Assembly: GCF_025465255.1 (NCBI RefSeq)
Contig: NZ_JAODNI010000025.1
Coordinates: 1-45,480 of the forward strand
DNA length: 45,480 nucleotides
Source of the DNA: Pseudonocardia sp.
GTDB taxonomy: Bacteria > Actinomycetota > Actinomycetes > Mycobacteriales > Pseudonocardiaceae
Direction of reading: 5' to 3'
Shown here: in pieces, positions 33,459-40,662 of the stretch
Numbering within the stretch: position 1 is the first letter of the stretch
How the letters are laid out: the number at the start of each line of letters is the position of its first letter
Position numbers and translations under genes: made by a program
Notes under the pieces: generated by a model
What the model saw: the letters and a program-made list of their open reading frames with translations, nothing else
Told to the model about the DNA's origin: nothing
Databases searched by the model: none

Positions 33459-35272
33459 CCGCGCTCATGCCCACGACCGGCGTCTCGCTGGCCGGCGAGG
33501 CCACTCGCACCTGGAAAGACGTGGACGTCGACCCGATCACGCTGCGGGTCATCGGTGGCGCCCTGAACTCGATGGCGAAGGAGATGGCCCAGGTCCTCTA
33601 CCGGATGGCCTACTCCAGCCTGATCCGCGAGTCCGAGGACCTCGGCGCCGGCATCTTCGACGTGAACGGTCGGGAGCTGTGCGAGTCGGACTCGACGCCG
33701 ATGCACTGCGGCTCCATCCCCGCCTACATCCGCGGGATCAACCGCCGGCTCGCCGGCACCTACCAGCCAGGCGACGTCGTCCTGCACAACCACCCCTACC
33801 ACGGGGCCGCCCACTCGCCGGACTACGGCGTCATGATCCCGATCTTCTGGCAGGGCGAGCACATCGGGTTCGCAGGATGCACCGGCCACGTGTCCGACAT
33901 CGGCGGCAACTTCCCCGGCCTGTGCATGGACGTCGTCGACGTCTGGGCCGAGGGCAAGCTCATGGACTCGATGAAGATCTACGAGGCCGGCGTCCGCAAC
34001 GACATGTTGATCCAGCACATCCTGGACAACGTCCGCACCCCGGAGCAGAACCGCGGCGACCTCGAGGCCCTCATCGCCTGCGCGCGGCTGGGCGAGCGCC
34101 GCTTCACCGAACTGCTGGAGAAGTACGGCCTCGACACCGTCATGAGCGCCGCTGAGCGCTGGATGGACTACTCCGAGGACATGCTCCGCCGCCGGATCCG
34201 CGAGATCCCGGACGGGTCCTACGAGGCACCGATCGGCTACCTGGACGACGACGGCAAGAACCGGGGCATCCCGCTCAAGGTGGCCGTCCGGGTGCAGGTC
34301 GACGGCGATGACGTGCTGGTGGACCTGACCGGCTCCAACGACCAGGTGCCCACCGCGTTCAACGTGCCGTTCGAGGGCTCGGTGCTCCCGACGGCCGTGT
34401 CGGCGATCCGCACCATCCTTCTCGACGAGTTCCTCACCGAGGAGTTCGTGCCCCAGAACGACGGGTGCTTCCGGCCGGTGAAGGCCTACGCGCCCGAGGG
34501 CAGCATCTTCAACCCCAACTTCCCGGCATCGTGCTTCGCCCGGTTCTCCCAGGTCAACCGCGTGTTCGACTCGATCAACCTGGCGCTTGCGCCGGTCCTG
34601 CCCGACCGGGCCATCGCAGGATCGTCGGCGGCGCTGTGTGCGATCGCCTACTCCGGACTGGCCGCCGACGGCGAGTCCTACTGGGTCTACATCGAGATCA
34701 ACGAGGGCTCCTACGGCGGTCGCAACGGCAAGGACGGCATGGACTGCGTCGACTCCCTGATGGCCAACACCCGCAACAACCCCATCGAGGAGCTGGAGCT
34801 CAACCACGCGATGCGGGCCGTGCGCTACGAGCTCCGGGAGGAGCAGCCGGCGCCCGGTGAGTGGCGCGGCGGCATCGGCAGCGTGCGCACCTGGCTCATG
34901 GAGGTGGACACATTCCTCGGCTCCGAGGCGGACAACCGCTCCGACCCGCCAGCCGGGGCGCTGGGTGGCCACGACGGGCGTTCCGGTGCCTTCATCCGCA
35001 ACCCGGGGACCGACCGCGAGGAGGTGCTCTTCTCGAAGGTCACGCAGGAGGTGTGCAAGGCCGGCGACGTGCTCGAGATCCGGTTGCCCTCCGGTGGAGG
35101 GTTCGGCGACCCGCTCGCCCGCGACCCGCAGGCCGTGCTCGACGACGTCGAGGACGAGTACCTCACCGCCGAGGACGCCCGCCGGGACTACGGCGTCGTT
35201 CTGGACACCGACTCGTGGACCGTCGACGAGGTGGCCACCCGGGAGCTCCGCTCGGCACGGGCCGCAGCCTGA
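33455..35272 (+). CDS. hyuB: Hydantoinase/oxoprolinase subunit B
   Basis: A 605-residue subunit B. The Hydantoinase_B domain covers nearly the whole protein: DPITLRVIGGALNSMAKEMA, QVLYRMAYSSLIRESEDLGA, GDVVLHNHPYHGAAHSPDYG (likely metal-binding His/Asp cluster) and CTGHVSDIGGNFPGLCMDVV. The end has the usual glycine-rich RLPSGGGFGDPLARDP. This subunit carries the ring-opening hydrolase site in related 5-oxoprolinases and N-methylhydantoinases. The GTG at 33455 overlaps the hyuA stop (GTGA). The frame is open upstream but is then inside hyuA. It acts as a complex with HyuA. Confidence 0.95.
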   Translation: MTALMPTTGVSLAGEATRTWKDVDVDPITLRVIGGALNSMAKEMAQVLYRMAYSSLIRESEDLGAGIFDVNGRELCESDSTPMHCGSIPAYIRGINRRLAGTYQPGDVVLHNHPYHGAAHSPDYGVMIPIFWQGEHIGFAGCTGHVSDIGGNFPGLCMDVVDVWAEGKLMDSMKIYEAGVRNDMLIQHILDNVRTPEQNRGDLEALIACARLGERRFTELLEKYGLDTVMSAAERWMDYSEDMLRRRIREIPDGSYEAPIGYLDDDGKNRGIPLKVAVRVQVDGDDVLVDLTGSNDQVPTAFNVPFEGSVLPTAVSAIRTILLDEFLTEEFVPQNDGCFRPVKAYAPEGSIFNPNFPASCFARFSQVNRVFDSINLALAPVLPDRAIAGSSAALCAIAYSGLAADGESYWVYIEINEGSYGGRNGKDGMDCVDSLMANTRNNPIEELELNHAMRAVRYELREEQPAPGEWRGGIGSVRTWLMEVDTFLGSEADNRSDPPAGALGGHDGRSGAFIRNPGTDREEVLFSKVTQEVCKAGDVLEIRLPSGGGFGDPLARDPQAVLDDVEDEYLTAEDARRDYGVVLDTDSWTVDEVATRELRSARAAA

Positions 35273-35280
35273 ACGCCACG

Positions 35281-36516
35281 GTGCCCCCCGCCGCCGCACG
35301 TGCGCTGGACGAGACCCTCAACTCCGTCATCACGTGGATCGACCCCGGTGACGGCGCGGGGCACGGCCCGCTCGGCGGCCTGCGGCTGGGGCTCAAGGAC
35401 AACATCGACACGGCGGGCATCCTCACCACCTGTGCCTCCGCCTTCTTCCACGAGCGCGTGCCCGAGGCCGACGCAGAGGTCGTGGAGCGGCTCCGGGCCG
35501 CGGGGGCAACGATCACGGCGAAGCTGAACATGGCCGAGTTCGCCGTCGGTGTGACCAGCCAGAACTCGGCGTACGGAGGATGTCGGAACCCGTGGGACCC
35601 GCAACGGATCCCTGGCGGCTCGAGCGGGGGGTCGGGCGTCGCCGTCGCCGCCGGCCTCGTGGATGCGGCGCTGGGCACCGACACCGGCGGGTCCGTTCGC
35701 CTGCCGGCAGCGATGTGCGGTGTCTCGGGACTTCGGCCGACGGTGGGACGGATCAGCACCGCCGGTGTCTTCCCCGTCAGCACGGTTGTCGACACCGTCG
35801 GGCCCATGGCCAGGACCGTTGCCGACCTCGCCCGGCTCTTCGCCGTGCTGGCCCGCTCCCACCAGCCGGCTCGACCCGCGATCGGGAGGTTGGGCATCCC
35901 CACCCACTTCTTCACCGACGGTGTCGACCCGGGCGTCAGGGCCGTTGTGGCGGCCGCCGCATCCGACCTCGGAGCGCTGGGGATGGACCTGGTCAGGGTG
36001 ACGCTGCCCGGGGTGGACACCGCACAGGACGCCGTCTACACCCTCGTCTACTCCGAGCTGTCCGAACTGCACCGCGACCGGCTTCGGAGCGAACCAGACC
36101 GGTTCCACCCGGACACGCTCGCGCGGGTCCGGCTCGGGCTCTCGCTGACCAAAGACGACCGAACCCGAGCGCTCCGAGCCCGAGCGAGCTTCCAGGCCGC
36201 TCTCGATGATCTCTTCACCGAGGTGGATGCCATCCTGACGCCGACCATGCCGATCGACGTGCCGCGGCGCGGCGGAGGAGACGTCATCGCCGTGGCCCGG
36301 CACCTGGGCCGGTTCACCTACCCATGGTCCTTGCACACCGGTCCGACCCTCGCACTTCCCGTGGGCTCCCACCCGGATTCAGGGATGCCCGTCGGTGCCC
36401 AGCTGACCGCGGCGGCCGGGCAGGAGGACGTCCTCCTCACCCTGGGTGCGGCCTACCAGGAACGGACGAGGTGGCACCGGCGGCGGCCACCCTCCAGCCT
36501 CGAGGGAATGTTGTGA
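35281..36516 (+). CDS. Amidase (amidase signature family)
   Basis: A 411-residue amidase-signature enzyme. The catalytic Ser-cisSer-Lys triad is visible: Lys39 in GLRLGLKDNID, the cis-Ser in PGGSSGGSG (114/115) and the nucleophile Ser138 in GTDTGGSVRLPA. The C-terminal core has ILTPTMPIDVPRRG and a closing PVGAQLTAAAGQEDVLL. It would hydrolyse an amide, plausibly the linear product of the HyuAB reaction. The GTG at 35281 lies 8 bases after the hyuB stop; its ribosome binding site is weak, so translation is probably coupled. Confidence 0.92.
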   Translation: MPPAAARALDETLNSVITWIDPGDGAGHGPLGGLRLGLKDNIDTAGILTTCASAFFHERVPEADAEVVERLRAAGATITAKLNMAEFAVGVTSQNSAYGGCRNPWDPQRIPGGSSGGSGVAVAAGLVDAALGTDTGGSVRLPAAMCGVSGLRPTVGRISTAGVFPVSTVVDTVGPMARTVADLARLFAVLARSHQPARPAIGRLGIPTHFFTDGVDPGVRAVVAAAASDLGALGMDLVRVTLPGVDTAQDAVYTLVYSELSELHRDRLRSEPDRFHPDTLARVRLGLSLTKDDRTRALRARASFQAALDDLFTEVDAILTPTMPIDVPRRGGGDVIAVARHLGRFTYPWSLHTGPTLALPVGSHPDSGMPVGAQLTAAAGQEDVLLTLGAAYQERTRWHRRRPPSSLEGML

Positions 36517-36616
36517 TCAGGGCCCGCCGGAGCAGGTCCACCTCCTCACGCGGGGTCCGCACGAGCGATAGCCTGCACCGCGGGGCCGCTCGAGCGCCGT
36601 GTGATTGAGGAGTGCG

Positions 36617-37339
36617 ATGAAACGCGCTGACGGGACAGCAGGCCCCCCCGCCTACGCCGCCGTGGCGCGGCAGATCCGCGACCACATCCTCGCCGGCGAA
36701 CTCGCCCCCGGCGCCCGTCTACCCAGCGAGTTGGAGCTCAGCGCCCAGTACGGAGTCGGCCGCAGCACCATCCGCGAGGCGTTGAAGGTCCTGGCGAGCC
36801 AGAACATCATCTCCACGACCCGCGGCGTCACCGGAGGCAGCTTCGTCGCCGTCCCGAGCGTCAGCGACATCAGCGCCCACCTGGAGACCGGCGTCGGGCT
36901 CATGACCGCGGTCGAGACCGTGTCGGTGGACCAGCTGATCGACGTTCGGCAGATGCTCGAGGTACCGGCCGCCGGGATCGCCGCATACCGTCGCACCGAC
37001 GATCACCTGGATGCGCTGCGCCGATCGATATTCGACCCGAGCGGTGCGCAGGGACCCGAGACCTACGCCCATAACCAGGAGTTCCATCTGGTGCTGCTCC
37101 GCGCGGCGGGCAACCCTCTGCTAGAAGTGATCACCATTCCGATCTTCCGGGTGCTCTCCAGCCGCTTCGGCCGTGACCGCGCACCGGGCGGATTCTGGCA
37201 GTGCGTCGATGCAGACCACCGCGCGTTGCTCGCGCGGGTCGAGGACGGCGACTCGATGGGAACGATGAGTGCGATGCGCCGACACCTGGACCATCTCGGT
37301 GACGCGTACACGAGAATGGACCGGCTCCACCGCCGATGA
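36617..37339 (+). CDS. FadR-type GntR transcriptional regulator
   Basis: A 240-residue regulator. The GntR winged helix is at residues about 13 to 80: YAAVARQIRDHILAGELAPG, ARLPSELELSAQYGVGRSTI, REALKVLASQNIISTTRG. The helical FCD ligand domain follows, with LIDVRQMLEVPAAGIAAYRR, HNQEFHLVLLRAAGNPLLEV and ADHRALLARVEDGD. The Asp/His positions that bind metal in FCD proteins are represented by D-x-R and H-x-x-F-H-like residues. ATG 36617 is preceded by GAGGAGTGCG. It lies 100 bases after the amidase gene, same strand, and is the likely local regulator of the hyu locus. Confidence 0.92.
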   Translation: MKRADGTAGPPAYAAVARQIRDHILAGELAPGARLPSELELSAQYGVGRSTIREALKVLASQNIISTTRGVTGGSFVAVPSVSDISAHLETGVGLMTAVETVSVDQLIDVRQMLEVPAAGIAAYRRTDDHLDALRRSIFDPSGAQGPETYAHNQEFHLVLLRAAGNPLLEVITIPIFRVLSSRFGRDRAPGGFWQCVDADHRALLARVEDGDSMGTMSAMRRHLDHLGDAYTRMDRLHRR

Positions 37340-37859
37340 TGCGGCGCACGTCGTCCTGATTCGCACCCTTCGCCCCGCTGGGCATCATCACCGCCGCGGC
37401 GCGCCTCGTCCGGGGCGCGATCCGCCGGGGTGTTGCTCACGCCGGGCAGCCGCTGCCCGGGCTGGACGCCGACCCGCTGCAGCGCGAGGGCTCGGCGCTG
37501 CTCGCCGTGGCCGCCCGGCAGCTGGCCGAGGGACTACCTGAACGATGAAGCCACGCAGCGCCTGGCTCCACGCGCGACGGCGGTCACGCCGGGGTGCAAG
37601 CCGCCGATGCCCTCGCCGCCGGTGCGGCGGCCGCCTCGGTGACCGTGTTGACCGCCTCTTGGCCGTCGGCGCACACAGCGACGTCCTGCGGTGCGAACCC
37701 GCGTGTCTTCCGCTCGCACACTAGGGACGGATTGGATCAGCCGGCCAGACATCGTCCGTACGGGCTAGTACCTCGTGCCGCAGGCCACGGACTGGACACT
37801 GCTTCAAACCCGAGGACCCCGGGGGTGGTCCACGCCGGCAGTGGCGTCCGCCAAGGTGG
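37340..37859. other. Decayed stretch between GntR gene and IS relics
   Basis: Protein-like scraps are seen on the plus strand: ITAAARLVRGAIRRGVAHAG, QPLPGLDADPLQREGSALLA and VAARQLAEGL (near 37,385 to 37,535), then GVQAADALAAGAAAASVTVL near 37,590. I do not recognise them. They change frame and have no start codon context. They look like debris of one or more genes. Confidence 0.3.
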
Positions 37860-38035
37860 TGTGCGGCAGGCCCTGGTGAGGGGCGTGGCGTAGGCGTTCA
37901 TCGACACTCTGATGTCCTCCGAGGCCGACGCGGTCTGCGGCGCCGGCTACGGCGAGCGCAGCGACGAACGTACCAACGTGCGCAACGGCTACCGCCACCG
38001 CGACTTCGACTCCCGCGCCGGCACCCTGGATGTAG
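37860..38035 (+). mobile_element. IS256-family transposase N-terminal relic
   Basis: The plus strand encodes FIDTLMSSEADAVCGAGYGE, RSDERTNVRNGYRHRDFDSR, AGTLDV, the well known start of actinobacterial IS256/Mutator transposases. A stop interrupts the sequence just before it (near 37,890). Similarity ends at about 38,035, where a fragment of a different transposase begins on the other strand. The C-terminal part is absent here; a different fragment of the same family lies at 10,768. Confidence 0.8.
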
Positions 38036-38107
38036 AACGCCTTGCTGGTCGGGTCGAGCCCGACGGCGCAGAACGCGGACTGGTAGAAACCGCTCAGACC
38101 AAGCCCT
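38033..38107 (-). mobile_element. IS110-family transposase scrap
   Basis: The minus strand encodes GLSGFYQSAFCAVGLDPTSK, AFYI. This is similar to the late, conserved region of IS110/IS1111 transposases (Q-A-A-F-x-A-x-x-x-P-x-S-K-x-F-Y). It ends exactly where the IS256 relic ends. Only about 25 residues remain, so this assignment is tentative. Confidence 0.45.
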
Positions 38108-38349
38108 GAGCCTTATCGTCGATCATCAGGTCGGGGAGACGATGCATCCGGGCTAAGGCAGTTCCCGCACCCGTTCAGACCGGGTACTGCCACGCCACTG
38201 CGGACGCCATTCCTGTCTTGGAGACCTTTCATTCCTGTACCTCTTGACGGTCACTTGTGATCCTAGACACACTTCTATGCGGCGCGGGCCATCTGTCGAG
38301 CGCAGACCGCCTCGACGACGAGCGTGCATCGCGCAGGGAGGCCCACGTG

Positions 38350-39804
38350 GTGACCACACCGGGCGGTCAGCCCCCGCAGAGCGACCCCTCCCAGGAGTCG
38401 GGCGTTCAGATCCCGCAGGTCGGTTTCGCCACTCCGAGTACGGGCCGCACCGTTCTGGTCACCGCGACCGCGGCACTTGGTGGCTTCCTCTTCGGCTACG
38501 ACACCGCAGTGATCAACGGCGCGGTGAAGGCAGTCGGGGAGGCGTTCCACGCGTCGCCCCTGGTCCTGGGGTTCGCGGTCGCCGCGGCGCTCATCGGCTG
38601 CGCCATCGGCGCCTGGTTCGCGGGCGCGCTCGCCGACCGGCACGGCCGGATCAGGGTGATGATCCTGGCCGCGATCGCGTTCGCCGTCAGCGCGCTGGGT
38701 GCCGGTTTCGCGTTCTCCATCTGGGATCTCGCGTTCTGGCGCCTGATCGGCGGGCTCGGCGTCGGCGCCGCATCGGTGATCGCTCCCGCCTACATCGCGG
38801 AGATATCGCCTGCCCACCTGCGCGGCAGGTTGGGCTCGCTGCAGCAGCTGGCCATCGTCACGGGCATCTTCGTGGCCCTGCTGGTGGACTACGCGCTGGT
38901 CGCCGGCTCCGGCTCGGCATCGGCACCGCTGTGGTTCGGCCAGGCGACGTGGCGGTGGATGTTCCTGTCGTTGCTGGTGCCCGCGGTCGCCTACGGCCTG
39001 CTGGCCCTGACGATCCCGGAGTCGCCCCGGTACCTGTGCGCGAAGGAGCGCCTGGGTGAGGCGGCGACCGTGCTGCGCCGGTTCGTCGGCGGGGACGTCG
39101 ACGAGCGGATCAAGGAGATCATCCGGACGCTCAGGGGCAAGAAGGGCGAGGGCGGCTTCGCGACCATCCGCGGTCCGCGGCTGGGGTTGCTCCCGATCGT
39201 CTGGGTCGGGATCGGGTTGTCGGTCTTCCAGCAGTTCACCGGCATCAACGTGATCTTCTACTACTCGTCGGTGCTGTGGCAGGCCGTCGGCTTCGACGAG
39301 AAGGACGCGCTGGCGATCACGGTGATCACGTCGGTCACCAACATCCTCACGACCATCATCGCCATCGCGCTGGTCGACCGGATCGGCCGCAGGCCGCTGC
39401 TGCTCATCGGCGCGATCGGGCAGTTCGTCTGCCTCGGCGTCCTGGCGTTCCTGTTCGGTACCGCACCGGTCATCAACGGCACGCCGACCCTCGGGTCGGC
39501 CGGCCCGATCGCACTCGTCGCGGCGAACCTGTACGTGGTGTTCTTCGGCGCCACCTGGGGTCCGGTCGTCTGGGTGCTGCTCGGTGAGATGTTCAACAAC
39601 AAGATCCGCGCCATGGCGCTGTCGGTCGCGGCCGCGGCGCAGTGGGTGGCGAACTTCATCATCTCCACGACGTTCCCGGCGCTGTCCTCGGTCGGGCTGG
39701 GTCTGGCGTACGGCGTCTATACGTTCTTCGCCTTCGTGTCGATCTTCTTCGTGATCAGATACGTCAAGGAGACGAAGGGACGCGAGCTGGAAGAGATGGT
39801 CTGA
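38350..39804 (+). CDS. MFS sugar porter (SP family)
   Basis: A 484-residue sugar transporter with twelve membrane segments. Diagnostic SP-family motifs are GGFLFGYDTAVINGAVKA near residue 45, LADRHGRIRVMILAAIAF (the G-R-x-x-x loop), PESPRYLCAKERLGEAA near residue 220, QQFTGINVIFYYSSVLWQ (sugar-binding QQ-x-x-G-x-N) and DRIGRRPLLLIGAIGQF. The end ETKGRELEEM is also typical. GTG 38350 is chosen (38347 is an in-frame alternative), with GGGAGG upstream. It is the first gene of the disaccharide operon and probably imports a sugar by proton symport; specificity (glucose, trehalose or another disaccharide) is inferred from neighbours only. Confidence 0.93.
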   Translation: MTTPGGQPPQSDPSQESGVQIPQVGFATPSTGRTVLVTATAALGGFLFGYDTAVINGAVKAVGEAFHASPLVLGFAVAAALIGCAIGAWFAGALADRHGRIRVMILAAIAFAVSALGAGFAFSIWDLAFWRLIGGLGVGAASVIAPAYIAEISPAHLRGRLGSLQQLAIVTGIFVALLVDYALVAGSGSASAPLWFGQATWRWMFLSLLVPAVAYGLLALTIPESPRYLCAKERLGEAATVLRRFVGGDVDERIKEIIRTLRGKKGEGGFATIRGPRLGLLPIVWVGIGLSVFQQFTGINVIFYYSSVLWQAVGFDEKDALAITVITSVTNILTTIIAIALVDRIGRRPLLLIGAIGQFVCLGVLAFLFGTAPVINGTPTLGSAGPIALVAANLYVVFFGATWGPVVWVLLGEMFNNKIRAMALSVAAAAQWVANFIISTTFPALSSVGLGLAYGVYTFFAFVSIFFVIRYVKETKGRELEEMV

Positions 39805-39806
39805 CG

Positions 39807-40631
39807 ATGGCCGCGCCGACGTCGACGGTCCGTGATCTGCCCAATGCACTGCACGACGACGGCCGGTTCGCCGAACGCATGGCCGGTCGCCGCCCGGCGG
39901 TGTTCCTCGACTACGACGGGGTGCTGACGCCGATCGTCGACCGGCCCGAGGACGCGCTGATCTCCGACAGCATGCGGGAGACGGTGCAGGCGCTAGCCAA
40001 GCGGTGCCCGGTCTGCGTGGTCAGCGGCCGTGACCGGCCGGTCGTGCAGGAGTTGATGGGTGTCGACGACCTGGTCGTCGCCGGCAGCCACGGGTTCGAC
40101 ATCTGGAGCCCCACCGAGGGCACGATCCAGCATGACGCCGCCAGCGGGTTCGAGGACGTGGTCGCCGAGGCCGCGGACCGCCTCCGCGCGGAGGTGGGCT
40201 CGATCCCGGGCGTGGTGGTCGAGCCGAAGAAGGCTTCGGTCGCGGTGCACTTCCGGCTCGTCGACCCGGCTCAGCACAAGCGCATCTCCGACACCGTCGA
40301 CGCCATGCTCGCCGAGCAGCCGGACCGGCTGAAGGTCACGCCGGGGAAGATGGTCTACGAGCTCCAGCCGAAGATCGACTGGAACAAGGGCCGGGCCGTG
40401 CTCTACCTGCTGCAGACCCTCGGCCTCGACACCGACGACGTCGTGCCCATCTACCTCGGCGACGACATCACCGACGAGGACGCCTTCCGGGCGCTGGCCG
40501 GTGGTCGCGGCATCGGGATCATCGTCGGGCACGCCGATGATCCCGAGGTGGCCGATCGGGCCACAGCCGCGGATTTCGTGCTCCCCTCGCCAGCAGAGGT
40601 GGAACAGCTGCTCTCCACTCTGGCCCGCTGA
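39807..40631 (+). CDS. otsB: Trehalose-6-phosphate phosphatase
   Basis: A 274-residue HAD-superfamily phosphatase of the OtsB family. The catalytic DxD is at Asp35/Asp37 in VFLDYDGVLTPIVD. Motif II is CVVSGRDRPVVQELMG. The cap contains VAGSHGFDIWSP and VEPKKASVAVHFRLVD. Motif III is YLGDDITDEDAFRALAG. It removes phosphate from trehalose 6-phosphate in the cytoplasm. ATG 39807 lies 2 bases after the MFS stop. No OtsA synthase is in the window, so either synthesis is completed elsewhere or the enzyme acts on an imported or alternative sugar phosphate. Confidence 0.93.
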   Translation: MAAPTSTVRDLPNALHDDGRFAERMAGRRPAVFLDYDGVLTPIVDRPEDALISDSMRETVQALAKRCPVCVVSGRDRPVVQELMGVDDLVVAGSHGFDIWSPTEGTIQHDAASGFEDVVAEAADRLRAEVGSIPGVVVEPKKASVAVHFRLVDPAQHKRISDTVDAMLAEQPDRLKVTPGKMVYELQPKIDWNKGRAVLYLLQTLGLDTDDVVPIYLGDDITDEDAFRALAGGRGIGIIVGHADDPEVADRATAADFVLPSPAEVEQLLSTLAR

Positions 40632-40662
40632 CGGGCCGTTTCGCCGTACCGAGAGGGAACCT

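Noticed and set aside
38244..38269. TTGACG and TAGACA as a promoter for the disaccharide operon
   Set aside because: The spacer is 14 bases, too short for a normal -35/-10 pair.
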